Assembly: GCA_945643635.1 (NCBI GenBank)
Contig: CALZFC010000006.1
Location: 5,611,001 to 5,675,000, forward strand
Direction: 5' to 3'
Origin: Allodiplogaster sudhausi
Taxonomy: Eukaryota > Nematoda > Chromadorea > Rhabditida > Diplogasteridae
Length of the DNA: 64,000 nt
Shown: positions 56,600 to 64,000 of the stretch, in pieces
Position numbering within the stretch: position 1 is the stretch's first letter
How the letters are laid out: each line of letters starts with the position of its first letter
Translations under genes and position numbers: made by a program
Notes under the pieces: generated by a model
What the model saw: only the letters and a program-made list of their open reading frames with translations
Databases searched by the model: none
What the model was told of the DNA's origin: nothing

Positions 56600-57930
56600 G
56601 CCCTTCCAATCAGCCAATGATGGCCCAGTGGGCAGAAGAAGTTCCGCAGCACGTAGCCACCAGACCTACTCCTGGATGGAATTATACGAGACATTGATTA
56701 GCGAACGCACACATACTTGCATACATACAAATGAGCATGAGCTTGAACGTTTTGGAAGGAAAAAGGAGAGCGGCAGGTTGCCCCTTCAAGTCGTGATAAC
56801 CAAGATGATAGCAAACGAGAGATAGGGAGAGAGAAAGAAAGAGAGTTTAAAAGATGCGAAGGTGATGGAGAGAAAGATAACAGCGAAATTGCGTTCATAA
56901 AAGGCATGCATTAAATAGAGCAATTAAATGAAAGAATTTACAAAACAACACTTTATAACGATCATTTGATTGCTTACATTAGTTTTTCCTTATTGTACGG
57001 TAAATTTAAAGATAAAAAAATCTTGAGCAAACATCATTTGAATACTTACTATTTAAAACCACCTCGTACATATTAACATATTGACATTCCATATTACTAT
57101 TGGATAAATTAGCATTTATATATGTGTGAACGTGTATAAAATGTAAGAAAAAACGAGATATAAAGAGGGCAGACTCACAGCCTGCTATTACAGTTTTGTT
57201 TTAAATCCTTAGCTTATTGCGTTAAAAACGATTATTCAATCAGCTGTTTTCGACTCTCTTCGATTCTCCTTATCGCTTTGTAAATTTATGCTACTCTATG
57301 TACATATGTATGTATCTATTTATGTATGTGTGTGTATAGCAAACACATCATGAGAGAGAGAGTAATAAAAAACATCATAGCATAAAAACAATAATCACGG
57401 AACCAAGTTACTTGTAGCAAAATAGACATATCTTTGTTGCTTTCTGCCAACCGCCACAGGAGAAGGATCTAAAAAAGCCAGAAACTCAAACTTGAATACG
57501 GCCCTTTTACCTGAGAGATATAAGGGCAAGAGAGCACATGTGATTTAGAGAGACAATTGTCGAAATTTTTTTTACATATTCCAGTTGTGTTTCCTGTGCT
57601 CCTTTAAGCTCCCACTCCTCCCACATCGTGCAGTGGCTATACTAACTTCAAATAAAAAAAACTTGAGTTTATTTCTCACATATGTACATATTTGATAAAA
57701 CAATTTTGCCGTTATGTAAATGCTCACAGACAACAACACATGAGATCATATATAAAGAATTAAATCAAAGTTAAAAAAAAATCGAATTATCACAATAAGG
57801 CATTACAAGTACTGCTAGATCGAAAATTTTGGGACTTTCATCATACTAAATGCACAAGAATCAATTAGCCTTGGTGGATTCATATTAGAATATGAGGCAT
57901 GACAACTCTGCAACCCTTTCAAATAGTTTT
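56600..57930. other. Intergenic between two minus-strand mucin-like genes
   Basis: AT-rich; short GA runs at 56820-56875 and 57350-57362. Probable promoter region of the gene at 41858-56599. No other gene is seen. Confidence 0.45.
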
Positions 57931-60900
57931 TTATGAATATCGAAGAGGACGTAGATCCGAAACATTCGATGAACTCTGGGAAGAAGGATTTGGCGAGGTT
58001 GCTGGTACTGTTGTGGGTGCGAGAGGAGTGCTCGTCAAGTCGCCTGGAGCAAGAGTTGACACGGTGTCGGGCGCGGCGGGAGTGCTCGTCAAGTCGCCTG
58101 GAGCAAGAGTTGACACGGTGTCGGGCGCGGCGGGAGTGCTCGTCAAGTCGCCTGGAGCAAGAGTTGACACGGTGTCGGGCGCAGCAGGAGTGCTCGTCAA
58201 GTCGCCTGGAGCAAGAGTTGACACGGTGTCGGGCGCGGCAGGAGTGCTCGTCAAGTCGCCTGGAGCACGAGTTGACACGGTGTCGGGCGCGGCGGGAGTG
58301 CTCGTCAAGTCGCCAGGAGCAAGAGTTGACACGGTGTCGGGCGCGGCGGGAGTGCTCGTCAAGTCGCCTGGAGCAAGAGTTGACACGGTGTCGGGCGCGG
58401 CGGGAGTGCTCGTCAAGTCGCCTGGAGCAAGAGTTGACACGGTGTCGGGCGCGGCGGGAGTGCTCGTCAAGTCGCCTGGAGCAAGAGTTGACACGGTGTC
58501 GGGCGCGGCGGGAGTGCTCGTCAAGTCGCCTGGAGCAAGAGTCGACACGGTGTCGGGCGCGGCGGGAGTGCTCGTCAAGTCGCCTGGAGCAAGAGTCGAC
58601 ACGGTGTCGGGCGCGGCAGGAGTGCTCGTCAAGTCGCCTGGAGCAAGAGTTGACACGGTGTCGGGCGCGGCAGGAGTGCTCGTCAAGTCGCCTGGAGCAA
58701 GAGTTGACACGGTGTCGGGCGCGGCAGGAGTGCTCGTCAAGTCGCCTGGAGCAAGAGTTGACACAGTGTCGGGCGCGGCAGGAGTGCTCGTCAAGTCGCC
58801 TGGAGCAAGAGTTGACACGGTGTCTGGCGCGGCACGAGTGCTCGTCAAGTCGCCTGGAGCAAGAGTTGACACGGTGTCGGGCGCGGCAGGAGTGCTCGTC
58901 AAGTCGCCTGGAGCAAGAGTTGACACGGTGTCGGGCGCGGCAGGAGTGCTCGTCAAGTCGCCTGGAGCAAGAGTTGACACGGTGTCGGGCGCGGCAGGAG
59001 TGCTCGTCAAGCCGCCTGGAGCAAGAGTTGACACGGTGTCGGGCACGGCAGGAGTGCTCGTCAAGTCGCCTGTAGCAAGAGTTGACACGGTGTCGGGCGC
59101 GGCAGGAGTGCTCGTCAAGTCACCTGGAGCACGAGTTGACACGGTGTCGGGCGCGGCAGGAGTGCTCGTCAAGTCGCCTGGAGCACGAGTTGACACGGTG
59201 TCGGGCGCGGCGGGAGTGCTCGTCAAGTCGCCTGGAACAAGAGTTGACACGGTGTCGGGCGCGGCGGGAGTGCTCGTCAAGTCGCCAGGAGCAAGAGTTG
59301 ACACGGTGTCGGGCGCGGCGGGAGTGCTCGTCAAGTTGCCTGGAGCAAGAGTTGACACGGTGTCGGGCGCGGCGGGAGTGCTCGTCAAGTCGCCTGGAGC
59401 AAGAGTCGACACGGTGTCGGGCGCGGCGGGAGTGCTCGTCAAGTCGCCTGGAGCAAGAGTCGACACGGTGTCGGGCGCGGCAGGAGTGCTCGTCAAGTCG
59501 CCTGGAGCACGAGTTGACACGGTGTCGGGCGCGGCGGGAGTGCTCGTCAAGTCGCCTGGAGCAAGAGTTGACACGGTGTCGGGCGCGGCGGGAGTGCTCG
59601 TCAAGTCGCCTGGAGCACGAGTTGACACGGTGTCGGGCGCGGCGGGAGTGCTCGTCAAGTCGCCTGGAGCACGAGTTGACACGGTGTCGGGCGCGGCGGG
59701 AGTGCTCGTCAAGTCGCCTGGAGCAAGAGTTGACACGGTGTCGGGCGCGGCGGGAGTGCTCGTCAAGTCGCCTGGAGCACGAGTTGACACGGTGTCGGGC
59801 GCGGCGGGAGTGCTCGTCAAGTCGCCTGGAGCAAGAGTTGACACGGTGTCGGGCGCGGCGGGAGTGCTCGTCAAGTCGCCTGGAGCAAGAGTTGACACGG
59901 TGTCGGGCGCGGCGGGAGTGCTCGTCAAGTCGCCTGGAGCAAGAGTTGACACGGTGTCGGGCGCGGCGGGAGTGCTCGTCAAGTCGCCTGGAGCAAGAGT
60001 TGACACGGTGTCGGGCGCGGCGGGAGTGCTCGTCAAGTCGCCTGGAGCAAGAGTTGACACGGTGTCGGGCGCGGCGGGAGTGCTCGTCAAGTCGCCTGGA
60101 GCAAGAGTCGACACGGTGTCGGGCGCGGCGGGAGTGCTCGTCAAGTCGCCTGGAGCAAGAGTCGACACGGTGTCGGGCGCGGCAGGAGTGCTCGTCAAGT
60201 CGCCTGGAGCAAGAGTTGACACGGTGTCGGGCGCGGCAGGAGTGCTCGTCAAGTCGCCTGGAGCAAGAGTTGACACGGTGTCGGGCGCGGCAGGAGTGCT
60301 CGTCAAGTCGCCTGGAGCAAGAGTTGACACAGTGTCGGGCGCGGCAGGAGTGCTCGTCAAGTCGCCTGGAGCAAGAGTTGACACGGTGTCTGGCGCGGCA
60401 CGAGTGCTCGTCAAGTCGCCTGGAGCAAGAGTTGACACGGTGTCGGGCGCGGCAGGAGTGCTCGTCAAGTCGCCTGGAGCAAGAGTTGACACGGTGTCGG
60501 GCGCGGCAGGAGTGCTCGTCAAGTCGCCTGGAGCAAGAGTTGACACGGTGTCGGGCGCGGCAGGAGTGCTCGTCAAGCCGCCTGGAGCAAGAGTTGACAC
60601 GGTGTCGGGCACGGCAGGAGTGCTCGTCAAGTCGCCTGTAGCAAGAGTTGACACGGTGTCGGGCGCGGCAGGAGTGCTCGTCAAGTCACCTGGAGCACGA
60701 GTTGACACGGTGTCGGGCGCGGCAGGAGTGCTCGTCAAGTCGCCTGGAGCAAGAGTTGACACGGTGTCGGGCGCGGCAGGAGTGCTCGTCAAGTCGCCTG
60801 GAGCAAGAGTTGACACGGTGTCGGGCGCGGCAGGAGTGCTCGTCAAGTCGCCTGGAGCAAGAGTTGACACGGTGTCGGGCGCGGCAGGAGTGCTCATCAA

Positions 60901-63900
60901 GTCGCCTGGAGCAAGAGTTGACACGGTGTCGGGCGCGGCGGGAGTGCTCGTCAAGTCGCCTGGAGCAAGAGTTGACACGGTGTCGGGCGCGGCGGGAGTG
61001 CTCGTCAAGTCGCCTGGAGCAAGAGTTGACACGGTGTCGGGCGCGGCGGGAGTGCTCGTCAAGTCGCCTGGAGCAAGAGTTGACACGGTGTCGGGCGCGG
61101 CGGGAGTGCTCGTCAAGTCGCCTGGAGCAAGAGTTGACACGGTGTCGGGCGCGGCGGGAGTGCTCGTCAAGTCGCCTGGAGCAAGAGTTGATACGGTGTC
61201 GGGCGCGGCAGGAGTGCTCGTCAAGTCGCCTGGAGCAAGAGTTGACACGGTGTCGGGCGCGGCAGGAGTGCTCGTCAAGTCGCCTGGAGCAAGAGTTGAC
61301 ACAGTGTCGGGCGCGGCAGGAGTGCTCGTCAAGTCGCCTGGAGCAAGAGTTGACACGGTGTCTGGCGCGGCACGAGTGCTCGTCAAGTCGCCTGGAGCAA
61401 GAGTTGACACGGTGTCGGGCGCGGCAGGAGTGCTCGTCAAGTCGCCTGGAGCAAGAGTTGACACGGTGTCGGGCGCGGCAGGAGTGCTCGTCAAGTCGCC
61501 TGGAGCAAGAGTTGACACGGTGTCGGGCGCGGCAGGAGTGCTCGTCAAGTCGCCTGGAGCAAGAGTTGACACGGTGTCTGGCGCGGCAGGAGTGCTCGTC
61601 AAGCCGCCTGGAGCAAGAGTTGACACGGTGTCGGGCGCGGCAGGAGTGCTCGTCAAGTCGCCTGGAGCAAGAGTTGACACGGTGTCGGGCGCGGCAGGAG
61701 TGCTCGTCAAGTCGCCTGGAGCAAGAGTTGACACGGTGTCGGGCGCGGCGGGAGTGCTCGTCAAGTCGCCTGGAGCAAGAGTTGACACGGTGTCGGGCGC
61801 GGCTGGAGTGCTCGTCAAGTCGCCTGGAGCAAGAGTTGACACGGTGTCCGGCGCGGCGGGAGTGGTCGTCAAGTCGCCTGGAGCAAGAGTTGACACGGTG
61901 TCGGGCGCGGCAGGAGTGCTCGTCAAGTCGCCTGGAGCACGAGTTGACACGGTGTCGGGCGCGGCGGGAGTGCTCGTCAAGTCGCCTGGAGCAAGAGTTG
62001 ACACGGTGTCGGGCGCGGCGGGAGTGCTCGTCAAGTCGCCTGGAGCAAGAGTTGACACGGTGTCGGGCGCGGCGGGAGTGCTCGTCAAGTCGCCTGGAGC
62101 AAGAGTTGACACGGTGTCGGGCGCGGCGGGAGTGCTCGTCAAGTCGCCTGGAGCAAGAGTTGACACGGTGTCGGGCGCGGCAGGAGTGCTCGTCAAGTCG
62201 CCTGGAGCAAGAGTTGACACAGTGTCGGGCGCGGCAGGAGTGCTCGTCAAGTCGCCTGGAGCAAGAGTTGACACGGTGTCTGGCGCGGCAGGAGTGCTCG
62301 TCAAGTCGCCTGGAGCAAGAGTTGACACGGTGTCGGGCGCGGCAGGAGTGCTCGTCAAGTCGCCTGGAGCAAGAGTTGACACGGTGTCGGGCGCGGCAGG
62401 AGTGCTCGTCAAGTCGCCTGGAGCAAGAGTTGACACGGTGTCGGGCGCGGCAGGAGTGCTCGTCAAGTCGCCTGGAGCAAGAGTTGACACGGTGTCGGGC
62501 GCGGCAGGAGTGCTCGTCAAGTCGCCTGGAGCAAGAGTTGACACGGTGTCGGGCGCGGCAGGAGTGCTCGTCAAGTCGCCTGGAGCAAGAGTTGACACGG
62601 TGTCGGGCGCGGCAGGAGTGCTCGTCAAGTCGCCTGGAGCAAGAGTTGACACGGTGTCGGGCGCGGCAGGAGTGCTCGTCAAGTCGCCTAGAGCACGAGT
62701 TGACACGGTGTCGGGCGCGGCGGGAGTGCTCGTCAAGTAGCCTGGAGCAAGAGTTGACACGGTGTCGGGCGCGGCGGGAGTGCTCGTCAAGTCGCCTGGA
62801 GCAAGAGTTGACACGGTGTCGGGCGCGGCTGGAGTGCTCGTCAAGTCGACTGGAGCAAGAGTTGACACGGTGTCGGGCGCGGCGGGAGTGCTCGTCAAGT
62901 CGCCTGGAGCAAGAGTTGACACGGTGTCGGGCGCGGCGGGAGTGCTCGTCAAGTCGCCTGGAGCAAGAGTTGACACGGTGTCGGGCGCGGCTGGAGTGCT
63001 CGTCAAGTCGCCTGGAGCAAGAGTTGACACGGTATCCGGCGCGGCGGGAGTGGTCGTCAAGTCGCCTGGAGCAAGAGTTGACACGGTGTCAGGCGCGGCA
63101 GGAGTGCTCGTCAAGTCGCCTGGAGCACGAGTTGACACGGTGTCGGGTGCGGCGGGAGTGCTCGTCAAGTCGCCTGGAGCAAGAGTTGACACGGTGTCGG
63201 GCGCGGCGGGAGTGCTCGTCAAGTCGCCTGGAGCAAGAGTTGACACGGTGTCGGGCGCGGTGGGAGTGCTCGTCAAGTCGCCTGGAGCAAGAGTTGACAC
63301 GGTGTCGGGCGCGGCAGGAGTGCTCGTCAAGTCGCCTGGAGCAAGAGTTGACACAGTGTCGGGCGCGGCAGGAGTGCTCGTCAAGTCGCCTGGAGCAAGA
63401 GTTGACACAGTGTCGGGCGCGGCAGGAGTGCTCGTCAAGTCGCCTGGAGCAAGAGTTGACACGGTATCGGGCGCGGCAGGAGTGCTCGTCAAGTCGCCTG
63501 GAGCAAGAGTTGACACGGTGTCGGGCGCGGCGGGAGTGCTCGTCAAGTCGCCTGGAGCAAGAGTTGACACGGTGTCGGGCGCGGCGGGAGTGCTCGTCAA
63601 GTCGCCTGGAGCAAGAGTTGACACGGTGTCGGGCGCGGCAGGAGTGCTCGTCAAGTCGCCTGGAGCAAGAGTTGACACGGTGTCGGGCGCGGCAGGAGTG
63701 CTCGTCAAGTCGCCTGGAGCAAGAGTTGACACAGTGTCGGGCGCGGCAGGAGTGCTCGTCAAGTCGCCTGGAGCAAGAGTTGACACAGTGTCGGGCGCGG
63801 CAGGAGTGCTCGTCAAGTCGCCTGGAGCAAGAGTTGACACGGTGTCGGGCGCGGCAGGAGTGCTCGTCAAGTCGCCTGGAGCAAGAGTTGACACGGTGTC

Positions 63901-64000
63901 GGGCGCGGCAGGAGTACTCGTCAAGTCGCCTGGAGCAAGAGTTGACACGGTGTCGGGCGCGGCAGGAGTGCTCGTCAAGTCGCCTGGAGCAAGAGTTGAC
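57931..64000 (-). CDS. Thr/Pro/Ser mucin-like repeat protein, partial
   Basis: The minus strand is open from the window edge to TAA at 57931-57933, more than 2000 codons. It consists of about 110 copies of the 18-residue repeat TSTPAAPDTVSTLAPGDL with few substitutions (for example L to R in APGD context, A to V), and then a unique Pro/Ser-rich tail (TTVPATSPNPSSQSSS) ending LRPLRYS. Dense Thr, Ser and Pro suggest heavy O-glycosylation of a secreted or surface mucin. The minus strand is chosen because the tail keeps the same composition and because the plus-strand frame has a stop at 62738-62740. The N-terminus, with any signal peptide, lies beyond 64000. Confidence 0.65.
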   Translation of the reverse strand, partial: STLAPGDLTSTPAAPDTVSTLAPGDLTSTPAAPDTVSTLAPGDLTSTPAAPDTVSTLAPGDLTSTPAAPDTVSTLAPGDLTSTPAAPDTVSTLAPGDLTSTPAAPDTVSTLAPGDLTSTPAAPDTVSTLAPGDLTSTPAAPDTVSTLAPGDLTSTPAAPDTVSTLAPGDLTSTPAAPDTVSTLAPGDLTSTPAAPDTVSTLAPGDLTSTPAAPDTVSTLAPGDLTSTPAAPDTVSTLAPGDLTSTPTAPDTVSTLAPGDLTSTPAAPDTVSTLAPGDLTSTPAAPDTVSTRAPGDLTSTPAAPDTVSTLAPGDLTTTPAAPDTVSTLAPGDLTSTPAAPDTVSTLAPGDLTSTPAAPDTVSTLAPGDLTSTPAAPDTVSTLAPVDLTSTPAAPDTVSTLAPGDLTSTPAAPDTVSTLAPGYLTSTPAAPDTVSTRALGDLTSTPAAPDTVSTLAPGDLTSTPAAPDTVSTLAPGDLTSTPAAPDTVSTLAPGDLTSTPAAPDTVSTLAPGDLTSTPAAPDTVSTLAPGDLTSTPAAPDTVSTLAPGDLTSTPAAPDTVSTLAPGDLTSTPAAPDTVSTLAPGDLTSTPAAPDTVSTLAPGDLTSTPAAPDTVSTLAPGDLTSTPAAPDTVSTLAPGDLTSTPAAPDTVSTLAPGDLTSTPAAPDTVSTLAPGDLTSTPAAPDTVSTRAPGDLTSTPAAPDTVSTLAPGDLTTTPAAPDTVSTLAPGDLTSTPAAPDTVSTLAPGDLTSTPAAPDTVSTLAPGDLTSTPAAPDTVSTLAPGDLTSTPAAPDTVSTLAPGGLTSTPAAPDTVSTLAPGDLTSTPAAPDTVSTLAPGDLTSTPAAPDTVSTLAPGDLTSTPAAPDTVSTLAPGDLTSTRAAPDTVSTLAPGDLTSTPAAPDTVSTLAPGDLTSTPAAPDTVSTLAPGDLTSTPAAPDTVSTLAPGDLTSTPAAPDTVSTLAPGDLTSTPAAPDTVSTLAPGDLTSTPAAPDTVSTLAPGDLTSTPAAPDTVSTLAPGDLTSTPAAPDTVSTLAPGDLMSTPAAPDTVSTLAPGDLTSTPAAPDTVSTLAPGDLTSTPAAPDTVSTLAPGDLTSTPAAPDTVSTRAPGDLTSTPAAPDTVSTLATGDLTSTPAVPDTVSTLAPGGLTSTPAAPDTVSTLAPGDLTSTPAAPDTVSTLAPGDLTSTPAAPDTVSTLAPGDLTSTRAAPDTVSTLAPGDLTSTPAAPDTVSTLAPGDLTSTPAAPDTVSTLAPGDLTSTPAAPDTVSTLAPGDLTSTPAAPDTVSTLAPGDLTSTPAAPDTVSTLAPGDLTSTPAAPDTVSTLAPGDLTSTPAAPDTVSTLAPGDLTSTPAAPDTVSTLAPGDLTSTPAAPDTVSTLAPGDLTSTPAAPDTVSTLAPGDLTSTPAAPDTVSTRAPGDLTSTPAAPDTVSTLAPGDLTSTPAAPDTVSTRAPGDLTSTPAAPDTVSTRAPGDLTSTPAAPDTVSTLAPGDLTSTPAAPDTVSTRAPGDLTSTPAAPDTVSTLAPGDLTSTPAAPDTVSTLAPGDLTSTPAAPDTVSTLAPGNLTSTPAAPDTVSTLAPGDLTSTPAAPDTVSTLVPGDLTSTPAAPDTVSTRAPGDLTSTPAAPDTVSTRAPGDLTSTPAAPDTVSTLATGDLTSTPAVPDTVSTLAPGGLTSTPAAPDTVSTLAPGDLTSTPAAPDTVSTLAPGDLTSTPAAPDTVSTLAPGDLTSTRAAPDTVSTLAPGDLTSTPAAPDTVSTLAPGDLTSTPAAPDTVSTLAPGDLTSTPAAPDTVSTLAPGDLTSTPAAPDTVSTLAPGDLTSTPAAPDTVSTLAPGDLTSTPAAPDTVSTLAPGDLTSTPAAPDTVSTLAPGDLTSTPAAPDTVSTLAPGDLTSTPAAPDTVSTLAPGDLTSTPAAPDTVSTRAPGDLTSTPAAPDTVSTLAPGDLTSTPAAPDTVSTLAPGDLTSTPAAPDTVSTLAPGDLTSTPAAPDTVSTLAPGDLTSTPLAPTTVPATSPNPSSQSSSNVSDLRPLRYS
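58022..64000 (-). repeat. Tandem array, 54-bp unit, about 110 copies, with a 29-unit higher-order repeat
   Basis: The period of 54 bp is uniform throughout. Rare variants recur as blocks: GGGCACGGCA followed by CGCCTGTAGCAAGAG occurs at 59041 and 60607, exactly 1566 bp (29 units) apart. Variants with TCTGGCGCGGCACGAG at 58822, 60388 and about 61361 repeat with it. Differences are mostly single substitutions, many silent. Confidence 0.95.

Noticed and set aside
57899..62740. Plus-strand frame of 1613 codons through the 54-bp array
   Set aside because: A stop-free repeat unit gives open frames on both strands. The plus frame has a stop inside the array and no unique coding flank, while the minus frame runs into a compositionally matching tail.
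43550..64000. CRISPR-like arrays
   Set aside because: Units are contiguous with no unique spacers, lie in eukaryotic DNA and code for protein repeats.

Overview
The window looks like nuclear DNA of a nematode, species not determined. The evidence is: serpentine chemoreceptor genes of the SRH type, short AT-rich introns, several genes whose ATG lies 0 or 1 base after a TTTCAG-like acceptor (the arrangement seen where a spliced leader is trans-spliced on), and mobile elements with Tc1/mariner-type TA target duplications. There is no operon-like bacterial structure, no rRNA and no convincing functional tRNA.

Region 1 (about 0.2-23.5 kb) is a diverged segmental duplication. Copy A (about 0.2-7.7 kb) carries a nine-exon SRH-like receptor gene (4338-7026). 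Copy B (about 12.5-23.5 kb) carries its paralogue, which is dead: the start ATG is ATA, an 8-bp deletion shifts exon 5, and a 3.7-kb Mutator-like (MULE) transposon (17460-21182) sits inside exon 6. Copy A keeps the uninterrupted site, so the transposon ends and the 8-bp target duplication can be read directly. The MULE codes for a transposase with a FLYWCH-like zinc finger and a DDE domain, itself broken, and its ends are arrays of a 16-bp TGCGCA-centred motif. Copy B also holds a degenerate glucosylceramidase fragment. Between and beyond the copies lie a Tc1-like fold-back element (8902-10494), two MITEs with a CCGTATTTTCTC end (7957-8324, 22575-23016), paired tRNA-derived SINE-like sequences (24120-24668) and a 1.74-kb fold-back element (24720-26455).

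Region 2 (26.8-41.4 kb) is a run of small genes, most coding for low-complexity secreted proteins: an unrecognised GC-rich gene (26864-28476, +), a Gly-rich protein (-), a hyper-Cys secreted precursor (30708-31852, -), a Pro-rich/poly-Asn secreted protein (33627-35743, -), a CPYCAG-repeat secreted protein (37113-37769, -) and a second Cys-rich precursor (39910-41387, +). Several share a plan of signal peptide, linker, Lys-Arg site and Cys/Gly-rich mature part. Purine (GA) tracts separate them.

Region 3 (41.9-64 kb) holds two mucin-like genes on the minus strand. The first (41858-56599) has conserved exons at both ends that look like von Willebrand A-type domains, joined by about 111 copies of a 102-bp unit coding for a Ser/Thr-rich 34-residue repeat. 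That array contains at least eleven in-frame stops, many of them copied along with the repeats. The second (57931 to beyond 64000) is a fully open array of about 110 copies of a 54-bp unit (18-residue Thr/Pro/Ser repeat) with a 29-unit higher-order duplication.

All exon limits were read by eye from splice consensus and reading phase; none has transcript support here.
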